From contig NZ_JAAOEN010000001.1 of assembly GCF_011320225.1 (NCBI RefSeq), positions 973,652-1,037,651 of the forward strand: a stretch of 64,000 bases of DNA, in the 5' to 3' direction. This stretch comes from Phytoactinopolyspora limicola. GTDB taxonomy: Bacteria; Actinomycetota; Actinomycetes; Jiangellales; Jiangellaceae. Positions 9,401-16,676 of the stretch are shown one piece after another. A model generated the notes under the pieces. That model saw only the letters and a program-made list of their open reading frames with translations. It did not search any database and was not told where the DNA came from. Numbering within the stretch: the first letter of the stretch is position 1; each line of letters begins with the position of its first letter. The position numbers were made by a program, and so were the translations under genes.

Positions 9401-10611
9401 ACGTCGCTCCGCTACTGCGTGAAGACCGTGCTGAGCCGTTCTTCGTCAAGGACGTCGAACGTGCGGCCGGCGACGTCCGAGACGCCATCATCCTCAGCCT
9501 CGGCTACGGACGGTCGGTGGACGGCCGTATCCTCTACCGCTTCGGTGCGCTGGGCCGGCCCGGTGGAGAACGCCGGTTGGTCTCAGCGTCCACTCGAGCG
9601 CGGGAACGCCTGACCGTAGTGTCGACGTTCGGCGCTGACGACCTCAGCCCGCGCCGGCTCACCACTCCGGGTGCGCAGGCGCTCGGCGAGTTCTTGACGT
9701 ACGTCGAAAGCGGCGCCCGGGTCGTCCCGGACGGGCCGGCGCCATCGGCGGATGCTTTGGCCGAGGCGATCGCCCATCGCCTACGGCAGGCCGGTGCAGT
9801 GGTCGAGGTCGGCTACGGCGGGCCGGGCGGTGTGGCAGTCGCGGCCCGGCACCCCACCCGCCAAGACCGGTATGTGCTGGCCGTCGAGACCGATTCGCCA
9901 GGAGGAGCGGCCGCCCGGCCGGCGCGGGAACGTGAGCGGATCCGGCCAGCTCAGCTCGAGCGGCTGGGGTGGAGCGTGCACCGGGTATGGGCGGCGGCGT
10001 GGTCGGCCGATCCGGAGAACGAGGGAAAGCGGTTGGTCCGAGCGTACGAAGACGCGGTTGCGGCAGCGGACGCCTATGACTGGGCGGTGGCGGCGGCCGA
10101 GGCTGACGTCGTGGCCGGGATGCCGGAGGAAGCCGAACTGGAACCGACTGCCGCAGTGGTGCCGCCCAACACTGGAGAGGCAACCCACGAGGCTGACGTG
10201 AACAGCGGTGCTGCCGGCGACGGTGAGCTTGTCGCCGGTTCAGCCTCCGGCGGGTCCGACGTCGTCGGCGGCGAGGTCGTCGGCGGCGAGGTCGACGGCG
10301 GCGAGGTCGACGGTGAGCCGGCCGACGGTCTATCGGATGCGGCCGGCCTCACGGCTACGGGTCCGCGACGTGTAGGTGCACGGCCGTCCATAGGTGCGGG
10401 TCGCGAGCTTTCCGACTACACCTGTCGGGAGCTTTCCGGGCTGGCCCGTTGGGTCGAGTCGGACGGACTGAACCGGCGTGAAGACCACGTCGTCGACCTC
10501 GTCGCCGTGGAGCTGGGTCTGTCGATGGACGACCCCCGAACCCGCGACGTCCTGCGGCACGCCGTGCGGGTGTCGCGGGCCGGATATCCGCCGGCTCCAT
10601 CAACCGCTTGA
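6415..10611 (+). CDS. Large SF1-helicase-like / nuclease-like protein with altered P-loop
   Basis: This 1398-residue protein has the architecture of the DUF4011-type AAA/superfamily-1 helicases. The N-terminal domain is ~260 residues, followed by a P-loop near residues 278-290, a helical insert, helicase motifs up to ~1100, and an MTES_1575-type restriction-endonuclease-like domain (~1110-1230). Its Walker A reads APPGSGRTQ, with Arg where Lys is canonical. The Walker B region reads FDVVIIEDAARL rather than DE. ATP hydrolysis may therefore be weak or absent. A low-complexity Gly/Val/Glu linker and a short C-terminal helical domain (~1320-1398) follow. It is monocistronic with a leaderless start. 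A role in nucleic-acid defence or repair is possible but unproven. Confidence 0.72.
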   Translation: MSASQSEGVVEVVQRWKDELAALGGRDPLLSFRDLKVGTLDLAAADPEARRLLMEGDQVALSKLFPHEPLRSSALRSIRAIRDKARELAEERGIGACLLAIGVATWSNPFVAHRPTAPVLLRQATVVARDPAETDFVISVADESIVNPVLLHALDAQLGLRFQADDLRDHSGHLKYPTVVERLREFAPAHVVDGFSIAHRAVLATFATAPLLLSRDIEDLSAELGQHDVVAALAGDEKAGARLGATLTTDQPRYLAFDTDIHQREVISAVAGGGHLLVDAPPGSGRTQVVAGMVAELVGRGQKVLIVGQKRAALGDIATRLAAAGLDDVLLDAGVTSSTEAVRHVTETARELREALDQDAIEPGHPPPGAPDAGQLAAELDAYRDAMHRNRQPGGISAYQALVRTATAPQRARTSVRIPTGAIQGETGLADVTSALLEYAQLEGLTLTEDGSPWYGSDIPSADTADSLGMTVVGLRDTHLGQLRDLATRAAVEVGLTGPNSVEECADVVDLLLSVERTLKIFGPGIWSEPLADLAAATGTRTGTSEGAGRPGFLARRRLRRRAAELSGRYGRQHRESVHAALVEASDQLTRWKKWSRDGRPPRTGEYLPRAAEAVTTVRRRLGVLAAANPRTQGLEGLPFVEVGRRLAALAADERHLRAMPRLLKLEAKLSAAGLDELLADLRRRKTRPDGVEQVLEYAWLASLLDEWKATDAALSRFDDAAHRRAIEEFRGADVADVLAAATRVRSARAERFAAVCEDYEGQAEVLAGAVGGALDAASAPKTLLETAPDVALAAVPCWMMSPLDVARILPPRPLFDVVIIEDAARLTVAQAVPAIARGSRVVVIADDDVALPAFTTAFEPAPDPDELEGPWAGDPPASVAEVLRPVLPTRHLHGQHRFRDDRLVGFAVQAGYANRLVTVPGAGGNERVLLDLVDAPAGGDDPVDSSSAEVKRVVELVLQHLRNRPHESLGIVTLGPRHAERLDAALRRSLVRAPDVAPLLREDRAEPFFVKDVERAAGDVRDAIILSLGYGRSVDGRILYRFGALGRPGGERRLVSASTRARERLTVVSTFGADDLSPRRLTTPGAQALGEFLTYVESGARVVPDGPAPSADALAEAIAHRLRQAGAVVEVGYGGPGGVAVAARHPTRQDRYVLAVETDSPGGAAARPARERERIRPAQLERLGWSVHRVWAAAWSADPENEGKRLVRAYEDAVAAADAYDWAVAAAEADVVAGMPEEAELEPTAAVVPPNTGEATHEADVNSGAAGDGELVAGSASGGSDVVGGEVVGGEVDGGEVDGEPADGLSDAAGLTATGPRRVGARPSIGAGRELSDYTCRELSGLARWVESDGLNRREDHVVDLVAVELGLSMDDPRTRDVLRHAVRVSRAGYPPAPSTA
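10261..10317 (+). repeat. 15-bp tandem repeat inside the helicase-like gene
   Basis: About 3.8 copies of GTCGTCGGCGGCGAG run in frame, with the third and fourth units carrying GTCGAC. They encode V(V/D)GGE repeats in a flexible linker between the nuclease-like domain and the C-terminal domain. Copy number could vary between strains without disturbing the frame. Confidence 0.85.
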
Positions 10612-10639
10612 GTTCCGCCCGTCCGGCCGTGGAGGGTCA

Positions 10640-10738
10640 CCCTCGGTGATCGTTGCTGCTTTCGCGTCGCTCCCCGCCGTTCGTCGAACCCAAAACTGGC
10701 GCTAGAGCGACCGGAAACCGGCGACGATCACCGGGAGG
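10640..10738. repeat. Imperfect long inverted repeat (degraded palindrome)
   Basis: Arms at 10640-10672 and 10705-10738 pair over about 33 bp with several mismatches, around a 32-nt loop. The left arm contains GGTGATCGTTG followed by a CTTT stretch, resembling the GTGATCGTTGGCTTTTGAC core of the palindromes at 5251 and 14171. It lies between two genes on the same strand and may terminate the upstream one. Confidence 0.5.
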
Positions 10739-10843
10739 TGGCGATGCGATACCGGACGATCTGATCTTGGTTTGGCGCGGTTCGTCTGCTTGTATATGTG
10801 TCCACGGTATTTGTGAAGCCCCGCAGGAACAGGACGTCTCACC

Positions 10844-11653
10844 ATGTCGTTAGACCCATCCCGCCCGGACATCGACGTATCCGTCGCCCACTCGGCCCGC
10901 GTCTACGACTACTGGCTCGGCGGCAAAGACAACTTTCCAGCCGATCGGGCCCTCGGCGAGGCGATGATCGAGGTGATCCCGACTCTGCCGGCTATGGCCC
11001 GCGCCAACCGGGCGTTCCTCGGCCGCGCTGTGCACTACCTGACGGCCGAGGCCGGCGTCCGCCAGTTCCTCGACATCGGCACCGGCATTCCCACCGCCGG
11101 TAACGTTCACGAGGTGGCCCAGAAGGTCGCACCCGACTGCCGGATCCTTTACGTCGATCACGACCCCCTGGTGCTGACCCACGCTCGAGCCCTGATGACG
11201 AGCACACCGGAGGGCCGGACCGAATTCATCCTGGGCGACCTGCGCGAGCCCGAAGCCATCCTGGAGCATCCGGCGCTGGCGAAGACCCTCGACTTGAGCC
11301 AGCCGGTGGGCCTGATCATGGTGGCTATCCTCATGTACTTCACCGACGCCGAGCAGCCCCAGCGGTGGGTGTCGACTCTGCTGGACGCGCTACCGTCCGG
11401 GAGCTACCTGGCCATCACCCATCCGAGCGCCGACTTCGACCGCGCGGCGTTCGACGCCGCGGCGGCCGCCGCCGGGCAGGCTGGCATCACCCTCGCCAGC
11501 CGCAGCAAGGTGGATATCGAAGGGTCGCTCTTCGCCGGACTCGACGTCGTCGACCCAGGTGTCGTGCCGGTGCTGGGGTGGCGTCCGGACGGGGAACCGC
11601 CGGCCGACCCGAACGCCGCATACTACTGGGCTGGGATCGCCCGCAAGCCGTGA
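10844..11653 (+). CDS. SAM-dependent methyltransferase, pfam04672 (DUF574) family
   Basis: This 269-residue protein matches the actinobacterial methyltransferase family with the N-terminal signature ARVYDYWLGGKDNFPADR (~19-36) and the SAM-binding motif FLDIGTGIPTAGNVHEVAQ (~77-95). An acidic DHDPLVLTHAR segment follows. It is full length for the family. Members are abundant in actinomycetes, and most have no known substrate. It sits alone on the plus strand, and 60 bp separate it from the converging WYL regulator. A function beyond SAM-dependent methyl transfer cannot be assigned. Confidence 0.88.
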   Translation: MSLDPSRPDIDVSVAHSARVYDYWLGGKDNFPADRALGEAMIEVIPTLPAMARANRAFLGRAVHYLTAEAGVRQFLDIGTGIPTAGNVHEVAQKVAPDCRILYVDHDPLVLTHARALMTSTPEGRTEFILGDLREPEAILEHPALAKTLDLSQPVGLIMVAILMYFTDAEQPQRWVSTLLDALPSGSYLAITHPSADFDRAAFDAAAAAAGQAGITLASRSKVDIEGSLFAGLDVVDPGVVPVLGWRPDGEPPADPNAAYYWAGIARKP

Positions 11654-11713
11654 CGCCGGTGTGCGGCGCAGCTTCGCCCTTCGAGAACGTCCGCCGCCAG
11701 GTGTAGCCGCCCC

Positions 11714-12688
11714 TCACCGCGCATCCCCGGATCGGGTTGCCCGACTGTAGCGTTCTGCCAGCGTACGGACGTGGTCGATCAGCTCGGGTGGTTCGAGGAC
11801 CTCGAAGTCGACACCGGCCATCCCGATGTGCACGGCGAGTTCGTCGAGGGAATCGTTGCCGCTGCGCAGTAGGCAGGTCGACGCGTCGATCTCTTCCAGT
11901 GTCCCGACGGCGGCCGGCAGCCGAGCCCGCATCTGCTCGACCGATGCATGTAGGCGGAACGTGGCTTGATATCGGCGGGGTGCGACGGACACCTGCCGCG
12001 CGACGTAGGCGGCTAGATCGTCGTCGGGAAGGTCACGAGGCATGAACCGAGCGCTGACGGGATGGCAGCTGGTGATCCGGTCGACCCGGAACGTGCGCCA
12101 GTCGGCGCGGGCCAGGTCCCAAGCGACGAGGTACCAACGACGGCCCCACCGAACCAACCGATATGGCTCCACCGACCGGCTGGTCGCCTCCCCGCCGTGG
12201 CTCTGGTAACCGAATCGGAGCCGCTCGTGGTCCCGGCAGGCGAGTGAGATGGCGGCCAGGACCTCCGCGTTCACCACCGGGGCGGGCTGGTCGTATGGGA
12301 CTGCGACGGTCTGACTCTGCAGCGCGTTCACTCGACGGCGCAGCCGCGACGGCAGCACCTGCTCGAGTTTGGCCAACGCCCGTACCGACGTCTCCTCGAT
12401 GCCGTCGACCGCGCCGCCGGCCGCCGTGCGCAGCCCGATAGCCACCGCGACAGCCTCTTCGTCGTCGAGAAGCAGCGGGGGCAGGTCGGCGCCGGCCCCG
12501 AGGTGGTACCCACCGGACGCTCCGGGGGCGGCGTTCACCGGATAGCCGAGCGAGCGCAGCTTCTCCACGTCGTTGCGGATGGTGCGGGCACTCACGCCCA
12601 GCCGGGTAGCCAGTTGCGAACCGGTCCACTCCCGCCGGGCCTGTAAGAGTGACAGCAACCGGAGTAGCCGAGCCGATGTTTCCAACAT
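11714..12688 (-). CDS. WYL-domain (YafY/DeoR-type) transcriptional regulator
   Basis: This 324-residue protein has an N-terminal winged helix (residues ~1-55, LATRLGVSARTIRNDVEKL) and a WYL domain around 150-200 that shows the name-giving triplet in RRWYLVAWDL, followed by a WCX-type C-terminal domain. Such proteins bind DNA and sense ligands, often nucleic acids or metabolites, through the WYL domain. It is divergent from the epoxide hydrolase gene, and a palindrome (12686-12700) covers its own start codon. This points to autoregulation and control of the neighbour. Confidence 0.88.
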   Translation of the reverse strand: MLETSARLLRLLSLLQARREWTGSQLATRLGVSARTIRNDVEKLRSLGYPVNAAPGASGGYHLGAGADLPPLLLDDEEAVAVAIGLRTAAGGAVDGIEETSVRALAKLEQVLPSRLRRRVNALQSQTVAVPYDQPAPVVNAEVLAAISLACRDHERLRFGYQSHGGEATSRSVEPYRLVRWGRRWYLVAWDLARADWRTFRVDRITSCHPVSARFMPRDLPDDDLAAYVARQVSVAPRRYQATFRLHASVEQMRARLPAAVGTLEEIDASTCLLRSGNDSLDELAVHIGMAGVDFEVLEPPELIDHVRTLAERYSRATRSGDAR

Positions 12689-12731
12689 TCTTCAAGAATG
12701 CCAGCTATTGCGGAAAGAACCTTGCCGCAAT
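12686..12731. promoter_or_regulatory. Two dyads in the WYL / epoxide hydrolase divergent region
   Basis: CATTCTT-C-AAGAATG (12686-12700) is a perfect dyad whose left arm contains the start codon of the WYL regulator. ATTGCGG-11nt-CCGCAAT (12707-12731) is a second perfect dyad nearer the hydrolase start. Both are good candidates for regulator binding sites in a 62-bp divergent spacer. Confidence 0.5.
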
Positions 12732-12750
12732 GGCTTCTACCGTTCTTCAC

Positions 12751-13905
12751 ATGACGAACTCCACGGCTACTCCCCAGCACATCACCGCCTCCGCGCAGAT
12801 CCACCCCTTCACCATCAACATCCCGCAGGACGAACTCGACGACCTCCAGAGCCGGCTGGTCCGCACCCGCCTCACCCAGGAACTCCCCGATGCCGGCTGG
12901 GACTACGGTGTCCCGGTCGAGTTCGTGCGCCGGCTGGTGGACTACTGGAAGGACGGATACAACTGGCGCGAGTGGGAAGCCACGTTGAACTCCTACCCGC
13001 AGTTCACCACCGAGATCGACGGCCAGAACGTGCACTTCCTCCACGTCCGGTCTCCCGAGCCGGACGCCTTCCCGCTGATCCTCACCCACGGCTGGCCGGG
13101 TTCCATCGTCGAGTTCCTCGACGTCATCGGACCGCTCACCGACCCGCGGGCACACGGTGGCGACCCGTCTATGGCGTTCCACCTAGTCATCCCATCAATC
13201 CCGGGTTTCGCATTCTCCGGGCCGACGACGGAAAAGGGATGGGGCCGTAGCCGGATCGCCGCGGCGTGGGCGGAGCTGATGCACCGTCTCGGCTACGAGC
13301 GCTACGGAGCCCACGGCAATGACGCCGGATCGTTGATCGCCCCGGAGTTGGGTCGCGTGGCCGGGGAGAAGGTCGCCGGCGTCCACGTGACCCAGGTCTT
13401 CTCGTTCCCCACCGGAGATCCGTCCGAGTTCGAGGGGATGACCAACGACGAGATGGCCGCGATGGAGCGCCTGAAGTGGTTCTGGGAGGAGATGGGAGCG
13501 TTCAACCAGCTGCAATCCACCAAGCCGCAGAACCTGGCGCACGCCCTCGCCGATTCGCCGGCGGGGCAGCTGGCCTGGAGTGCGCAGTTGTTCGGCGCCG
13601 ACGCGGTCAGCGACGACTTCATCCTGACCAACGTCATGCTGTACTGGTTGACCAACACGGGTGCGTCGGCGGCGCGGTTCTACTACGAGGATGCCCACGC
13701 CGAACACCCGACCGAACCCACCACGCGACCGCTGGGCCTGGCCGGGTTCGCCGACGACTTCACGTCGATCCGCCGCTTCGCCGACCGCGACCACACCAAC
13801 GTCGTCCAGTGGAGCACTTATGACCGCGGCGGTCACTACTCCGCCCACCAGGTGCCGGAGTTGCTGGTCGACGACGTTCGGACCTTCTTCGATCTGGTGC
13901 GGTGA
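12751..13905 (+). CDS. Epoxide hydrolase (alpha/beta hydrolase, EHN-domain family)
   Basis: This 384-residue protein has the N-terminal epoxide hydrolase domain (~10-115, beginning IHPFTINIPQDELDDLQSRL) and an alpha/beta hydrolase core. The oxyanion motif HGWPGS lies near residue 113. The nucleophile elbow is GAHGNDAGS near 190 with Asp as the likely nucleophile, and the catalytic His is in DRGGHYSAHQ near 360. It should open epoxides to diols by the two-step Asp-ester mechanism in the cytosol. The ATG at 12751 begins the recognisable family N-terminus; upstream in-frame starts overlap the regulator. It is divergent from the WYL regulator. Confidence 0.9.
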   Translation: MTNSTATPQHITASAQIHPFTINIPQDELDDLQSRLVRTRLTQELPDAGWDYGVPVEFVRRLVDYWKDGYNWREWEATLNSYPQFTTEIDGQNVHFLHVRSPEPDAFPLILTHGWPGSIVEFLDVIGPLTDPRAHGGDPSMAFHLVIPSIPGFAFSGPTTEKGWGRSRIAAAWAELMHRLGYERYGAHGNDAGSLIAPELGRVAGEKVAGVHVTQVFSFPTGDPSEFEGMTNDEMAAMERLKWFWEEMGAFNQLQSTKPQNLAHALADSPAGQLAWSAQLFGADAVSDDFILTNVMLYWLTNTGASAARFYYEDAHAEHPTEPTTRPLGLAGFADDFTSIRRFADRDHTNVVQWSTYDRGGHYSAHQVPELLVDDVRTFFDLVR

Positions 13906-14011
13906 CCAGTCGACGGAGGACAGGTTGAACGATCTTCACACCCGGCGGCCGGTGGAGCCGATCCGGTCCTACGCTGGTGGTGAAGGTTGACGGCTACAGG
14001 AGTGGGGAACG

Positions 14012-14149
14012 GTGAGTACACCGAGTGGATGGGAAGACGATTTCGACGTCCTCCCCGATGTCACAGAGGACGAGTCGCCCGGCGGCTGGGGCGACGACGA
14101 CACGTCGAACGACCAACGGCTGCTCGACGAACGCCCACCACACTGGTAG
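14012..14149 (+). CDS. 45-aa acidic conserved-type small protein
   Basis: A GTG start preceded by GGAGTGGGGA opens a 45-residue frame rich in Asp/Glu with several Trp residues and ending LDERPPHW. The good ribosome site, strongly biased codons and this C-terminus support a real gene. I recall small actinobacterial proteins ending in a similar ERPPHW motif, none with a known role. It sits just before the palindrome at 14171 and converges on mscL. Confidence 0.6.
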   Translation: MSTPSGWEDDFDVLPDVTEDESPGGWGDDDTSNDQRLLDERPPHW

Positions 14150-14170
14150 GACGACCGCCCCTTCTCTCCT

Positions 14171-14238
14171 CCCTCCCGGTGATCATTGGCTTTTGACCAC
14201 CGAATTCGGTAGTCAAAAGCCAATGATCACCGGGAGGG
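14171..14238. terminator. 68-bp near-perfect palindrome between converging genes
   Basis: The two 34-nt arms pair with a single mismatched position and are centred on GAATTC. The core GTGATCATTGGCTTTTGAC is nearly identical to the palindrome at 5251-5304. It separates the small acidic gene from the oppositely oriented mscL, as expected of a bidirectional terminator. The conserved sequence, not only the fold, suggests a repeat family. Confidence 0.7.
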
Positions 14239-14242
14239 GGGC

Positions 14243-14629
14243 TTAGCGGCGGGCGCGCAGTTCGTCGCGGATCTCCCGCAGCAGCGCCACCTCTTCGGCG
14301 ACCTCTTCGGCCTCTTCGGCTTCCTGCTGCGCCTTGAGCGCGCGGAGCTTGTTGATCGGTACGACGACGACGAAGTAGATGGCGGCGGCGACGATCAGGA
14401 AGTTGAACAGAGCGTCGAGGATCAATCCGATCGAGAACTGCGCGTTGTTGATCTCGAACGTGGCCACCTGGGTGAGGTCCGGCTCACCGAAGATGGCCGC
14501 CACGAGCGGATTGATCAGGCCGTCGACCACCGAGTTGATGACGACTGTGAAGGCTGCGCCGATGACCACCGCGACCGCCAGGTCGACGACGTTGCCGCGG
14601 CTGATGAAGTCGCGGAAGCCCTTGAGCAT
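14243..14629 (-). CDS. mscL: Large-conductance mechanosensitive channel MscL
   Basis: This 128-residue protein is the usual length for MscL. It begins MLKGFRDFISRGNVVDLAVA, the conserved N-terminal amphipathic helix leading into TM1 (GAAFTVVINSVVDGLINP). TM2 (LFNFLIVAAAIYFVVVVPIN) lies around residues 70-93, and a charged C-terminal helix contains an AEEAEEVAEEV bundle. As a homopentamer in the cytoplasmic membrane it opens under tension to release solutes during osmotic downshock. It is monocistronic, and its 3' end abuts the long palindrome. Confidence 0.97.
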   Translation of the reverse strand: MLKGFRDFISRGNVVDLAVAVVIGAAFTVVINSVVDGLINPLVAAIFGEPDLTQVATFEINNAQFSIGLILDALFNFLIVAAAIYFVVVVPINKLRALKAQQEAEEAEEVAEEVALLREIRDELRARR

Positions 14630-14840
14630 GGTGTGTTCCTCCGTGCAACTCGGGCCGGGTGGGCGCCGGGCGGCCCCAGGGATGGAGGCGACCAGACCCG
14701 CACGCGGCCTCAGGACGTGGTGTCGGCGACAGGTTAGCCGTGTTGTGGTCCACGCGCTCGTTGAAACCCCGTGGGTTCGGGTGTGGGCGGCTCCGCAGCG
14801 ACCTCGGGGCGGCTATCCCACGGCTCCCTGGCCGGTGGCC

Positions 14841-15497
14841 TCAGCCCGGGCCGATGGTGAACGAGAGCCGTGCGGTGACCGCGGCCTGGGCCAGATCGGC
14901 CGCCTGATCGGCGGTAGCGCCAACGACGAGCAGCGCCCCCTCGGCTAGTGCGCCCCCGTCGGTGGTCAAGACCGTCAGTACGGGCACGTCCGAGGCGACG
15001 ACGTGGGCCCCGGTCAGTGCTTCGCCACCGGCGGCGAGCAGGTCGATCCGGTCGCCGGTCCGGATGAGCGTCGCGGCGCCAGCGTCGGTGACCCGAACGG
15101 GCGCCGCTACGAGATCGCTCCCCCATCCGTCGAGTAAGGCCGGGCCGAGGAGCCGGCGGTCGGTGATGGGTTCACCGGCCCGGACCGGACCGGCGAGAAC
15201 GCGGTCGATCACGTCGGATGCGCCGACCAGACCGCCGGGGAGGGTGTCTGGCGGAAGGGCGACGGTGGTGATGTCGTCGGCGTGGATCGGTTCACCACCG
15301 CTGAGGTCACGGGCGGCTACCAGAACGTCGACACCTGCCGGGGGTGTGGGGGATATCACGTGGATGGCCAGCGCGGCGGCGGCCGCGGCTAAGCCGGCGG
15401 CGAGCAGTCGGCGATGCCATCCGACCGCTCGGACCCACCGGGTGAGATGTATACGCCCGTTGTCCATGACACGTGACAGTAAGCGCTGCCGCCGCAC
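14841..15497 (-). CDS. SAF-domain (CpaB/RcpC-like) membrane-anchored protein
   Basis: This 218-residue protein has a hydrophobic anchor at ~31-48 and then a SAF-like domain starting VDVLVAARDLSGGEPIHADD, the pattern of CpaB/RcpC pilus-assembly proteins. A second domain follows (VRVTDAGAATLIRTGDRIDLLA). It is expected to lie outside the membrane and may assist Flp-type pilus assembly, but no other pilus genes are nearby. Without them the role remains open. The start may be the GTG at 15497 or the ATG at 15467. Neither has a clear ribosome site. Confidence 0.75.
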   Translation of the reverse strand: MRRQRLLSRVMDNGRIHLTRWVRAVGWHRRLLAAGLAAAAAALAIHVISPTPPAGVDVLVAARDLSGGEPIHADDITTVALPPDTLPGGLVGASDVIDRVLAGPVRAGEPITDRRLLGPALLDGWGSDLVAAPVRVTDAGAATLIRTGDRIDLLAAGGEALTGAHVVASDVPVLTVLTTDGGALAEGALLVVGATADQAADLAQAAVTARLSFTIGPG

Positions 15498-15551
15498 GGC
15501 AAGGCGTTATCCACAGGGCAAACTCGAGGAATCTTTGCGGACCTGCGGTGG

Positions 15552-15926
15552 TCAGCTCGACGTGGTCGACGGCGCGGGTGTCTTGCTCGAGGAACTGGAC
15601 CCGTTGGTGCTGCTAGCCGAACCTGACGAACTCGAGTCAGACGTGGAGCTGGAGCTCGCGGAGCTGTCGCTGCTCGATCCGTCGCTGCTGGTCGATGAGT
15701 CGCTGGACGCGGTGCTCTTGGCCGGACTCTTCGACGAGCCGTTCGACGAGTCGCGGCTGTCGGTGCGGTAAAACCCGGAGCCCTTGAACACGACCCCAAC
15801 CGCGGAGAACACCTTGCGCAGCCTGCCCTCGCACTTCGGGCACTCGGTCAAGGCGTCATCGGTGAAGCTCTGTACGACCTCCAGCGGCTCTCCGCAGTCG
15901 GTGCAGGTGTACTGGTACGTGGGCAC
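15552..15926 (-). CDS. FmdB-family zinc ribbon protein
   Basis: This 124-residue protein starts MPTYQYTCTDCGEPLEVVQS, the FmdB zinc-ribbon signature, with a second CxxC in ECPKCEGRL giving a four-cysteine zinc site within the first 40 residues. KGSGFYRTD completes the conserved domain. The remaining ~70 residues are a Ser-rich low-complexity tail that varies between species. The regulatory role suggested by the family name is not well established. The gene is 54 bp downstream of the SAF-domain gene's start, on the same strand. Confidence 0.88.
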   Translation of the reverse strand: MPTYQYTCTDCGEPLEVVQSFTDDALTECPKCEGRLRKVFSAVGVVFKGSGFYRTDSRDSSNGSSKSPAKSTASSDSSTSSDGSSSDSSASSSSTSDSSSSGSASSTNGSSSSSKTPAPSTTSS

Positions 15927-16058
15927 TTCCTGGTCCTCCCGGGCGTCAACTCAGGTGGTCCGCTGAGATCATGCCGAACCGCTCGGCTAGCACTCGTAGA
16001 CCCCGACTGCTAATAATGCGCTTTCGAAGGCTGTTTTGTCCACGTGGGCTTGAAATGA

Positions 16059-16676
16059 TCATGTGCGACAGGCGATCACGACACCAGCCGTGGCGACCCC
16101 CCACAGGATGCTCGCGAAGGTGCCGATGATGAATCGTTCCGGGGCTGCTGGCTTGCGGAGCTCCGGATACCGGCCGAAGCCTTTGACCGCGAGAATCAGG
16201 GCGAGCCCTTCGGGCCAGCCGGCTAGCAACGTGATGGTGACGGCGACACGTTCCAACGCGCCGATGGCGGCGCCCCCACGTAGCGTGTCCGGGTCGGAGA
16301 CCGTTTGGAGTCGAGGTGCCGAGGCTCCCGTTCCGGAAGGAGGCGGGGGAGGCGGGGGCGGCGGCCCCGGTGACGGGTTCGGCCGCGGTGGGTGGACCCG
16401 CCGGTCTGCCAGCCGGAGGGCGGCCGTGGCCAGGAGTCCGCCGCCGGGTACGGCCGCGGTGACGCCGATGGCGACGATGAGGCGCTGTTGGTTGTCGCTC
16501 GGGCCGAGCTCGTCCAGACCCAGCAGGGCGGTGGCGCCCAGTAGTAGGGCCGGCACTATGGCAGCGAGGACGGCTCCGGTGACGGAAATCTCGTCGCGGT
16601 GGCGGTCGACGACGTACCAGAGGCACGTACCCACAACCGTGGTGGCGACGAGGAGTGCGATGACGGTGGTGGTCAT
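16059..16676 (-). CDS. Membrane protein paired with the SatD-like gene
   Basis: This 205-residue protein has about four to five hydrophobic helices (residues ~1-20, 32-55, 67-88, 140-160 and 183-202), separated by a Pro-rich segment with nine consecutive prolines near residues 110-118. The C-terminal part contains LALILAVKGFGRYPEL, a stretch I associate with membrane partners of SatD-like proteins. Its start overlaps the stop of the SatD-like gene by 4 bp (ATGA), so the two are co-translated. Its function is unknown. Confidence 0.72.
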   Translation of the reverse strand: MTTTVIALLVATTVVGTCLWYVVDRHRDEISVTGAVLAAIVPALLLGATALLGLDELGPSDNQQRLIVAIGVTAAVPGGGLLATAALRLADRRVHPPRPNPSPGPPPPPPPPPSGTGASAPRLQTVSDPDTLRGGAAIGALERVAVTITLLAGWPEGLALILAVKGFGRYPELRKPAAPERFIIGTFASILWGVATAGVVIACRT

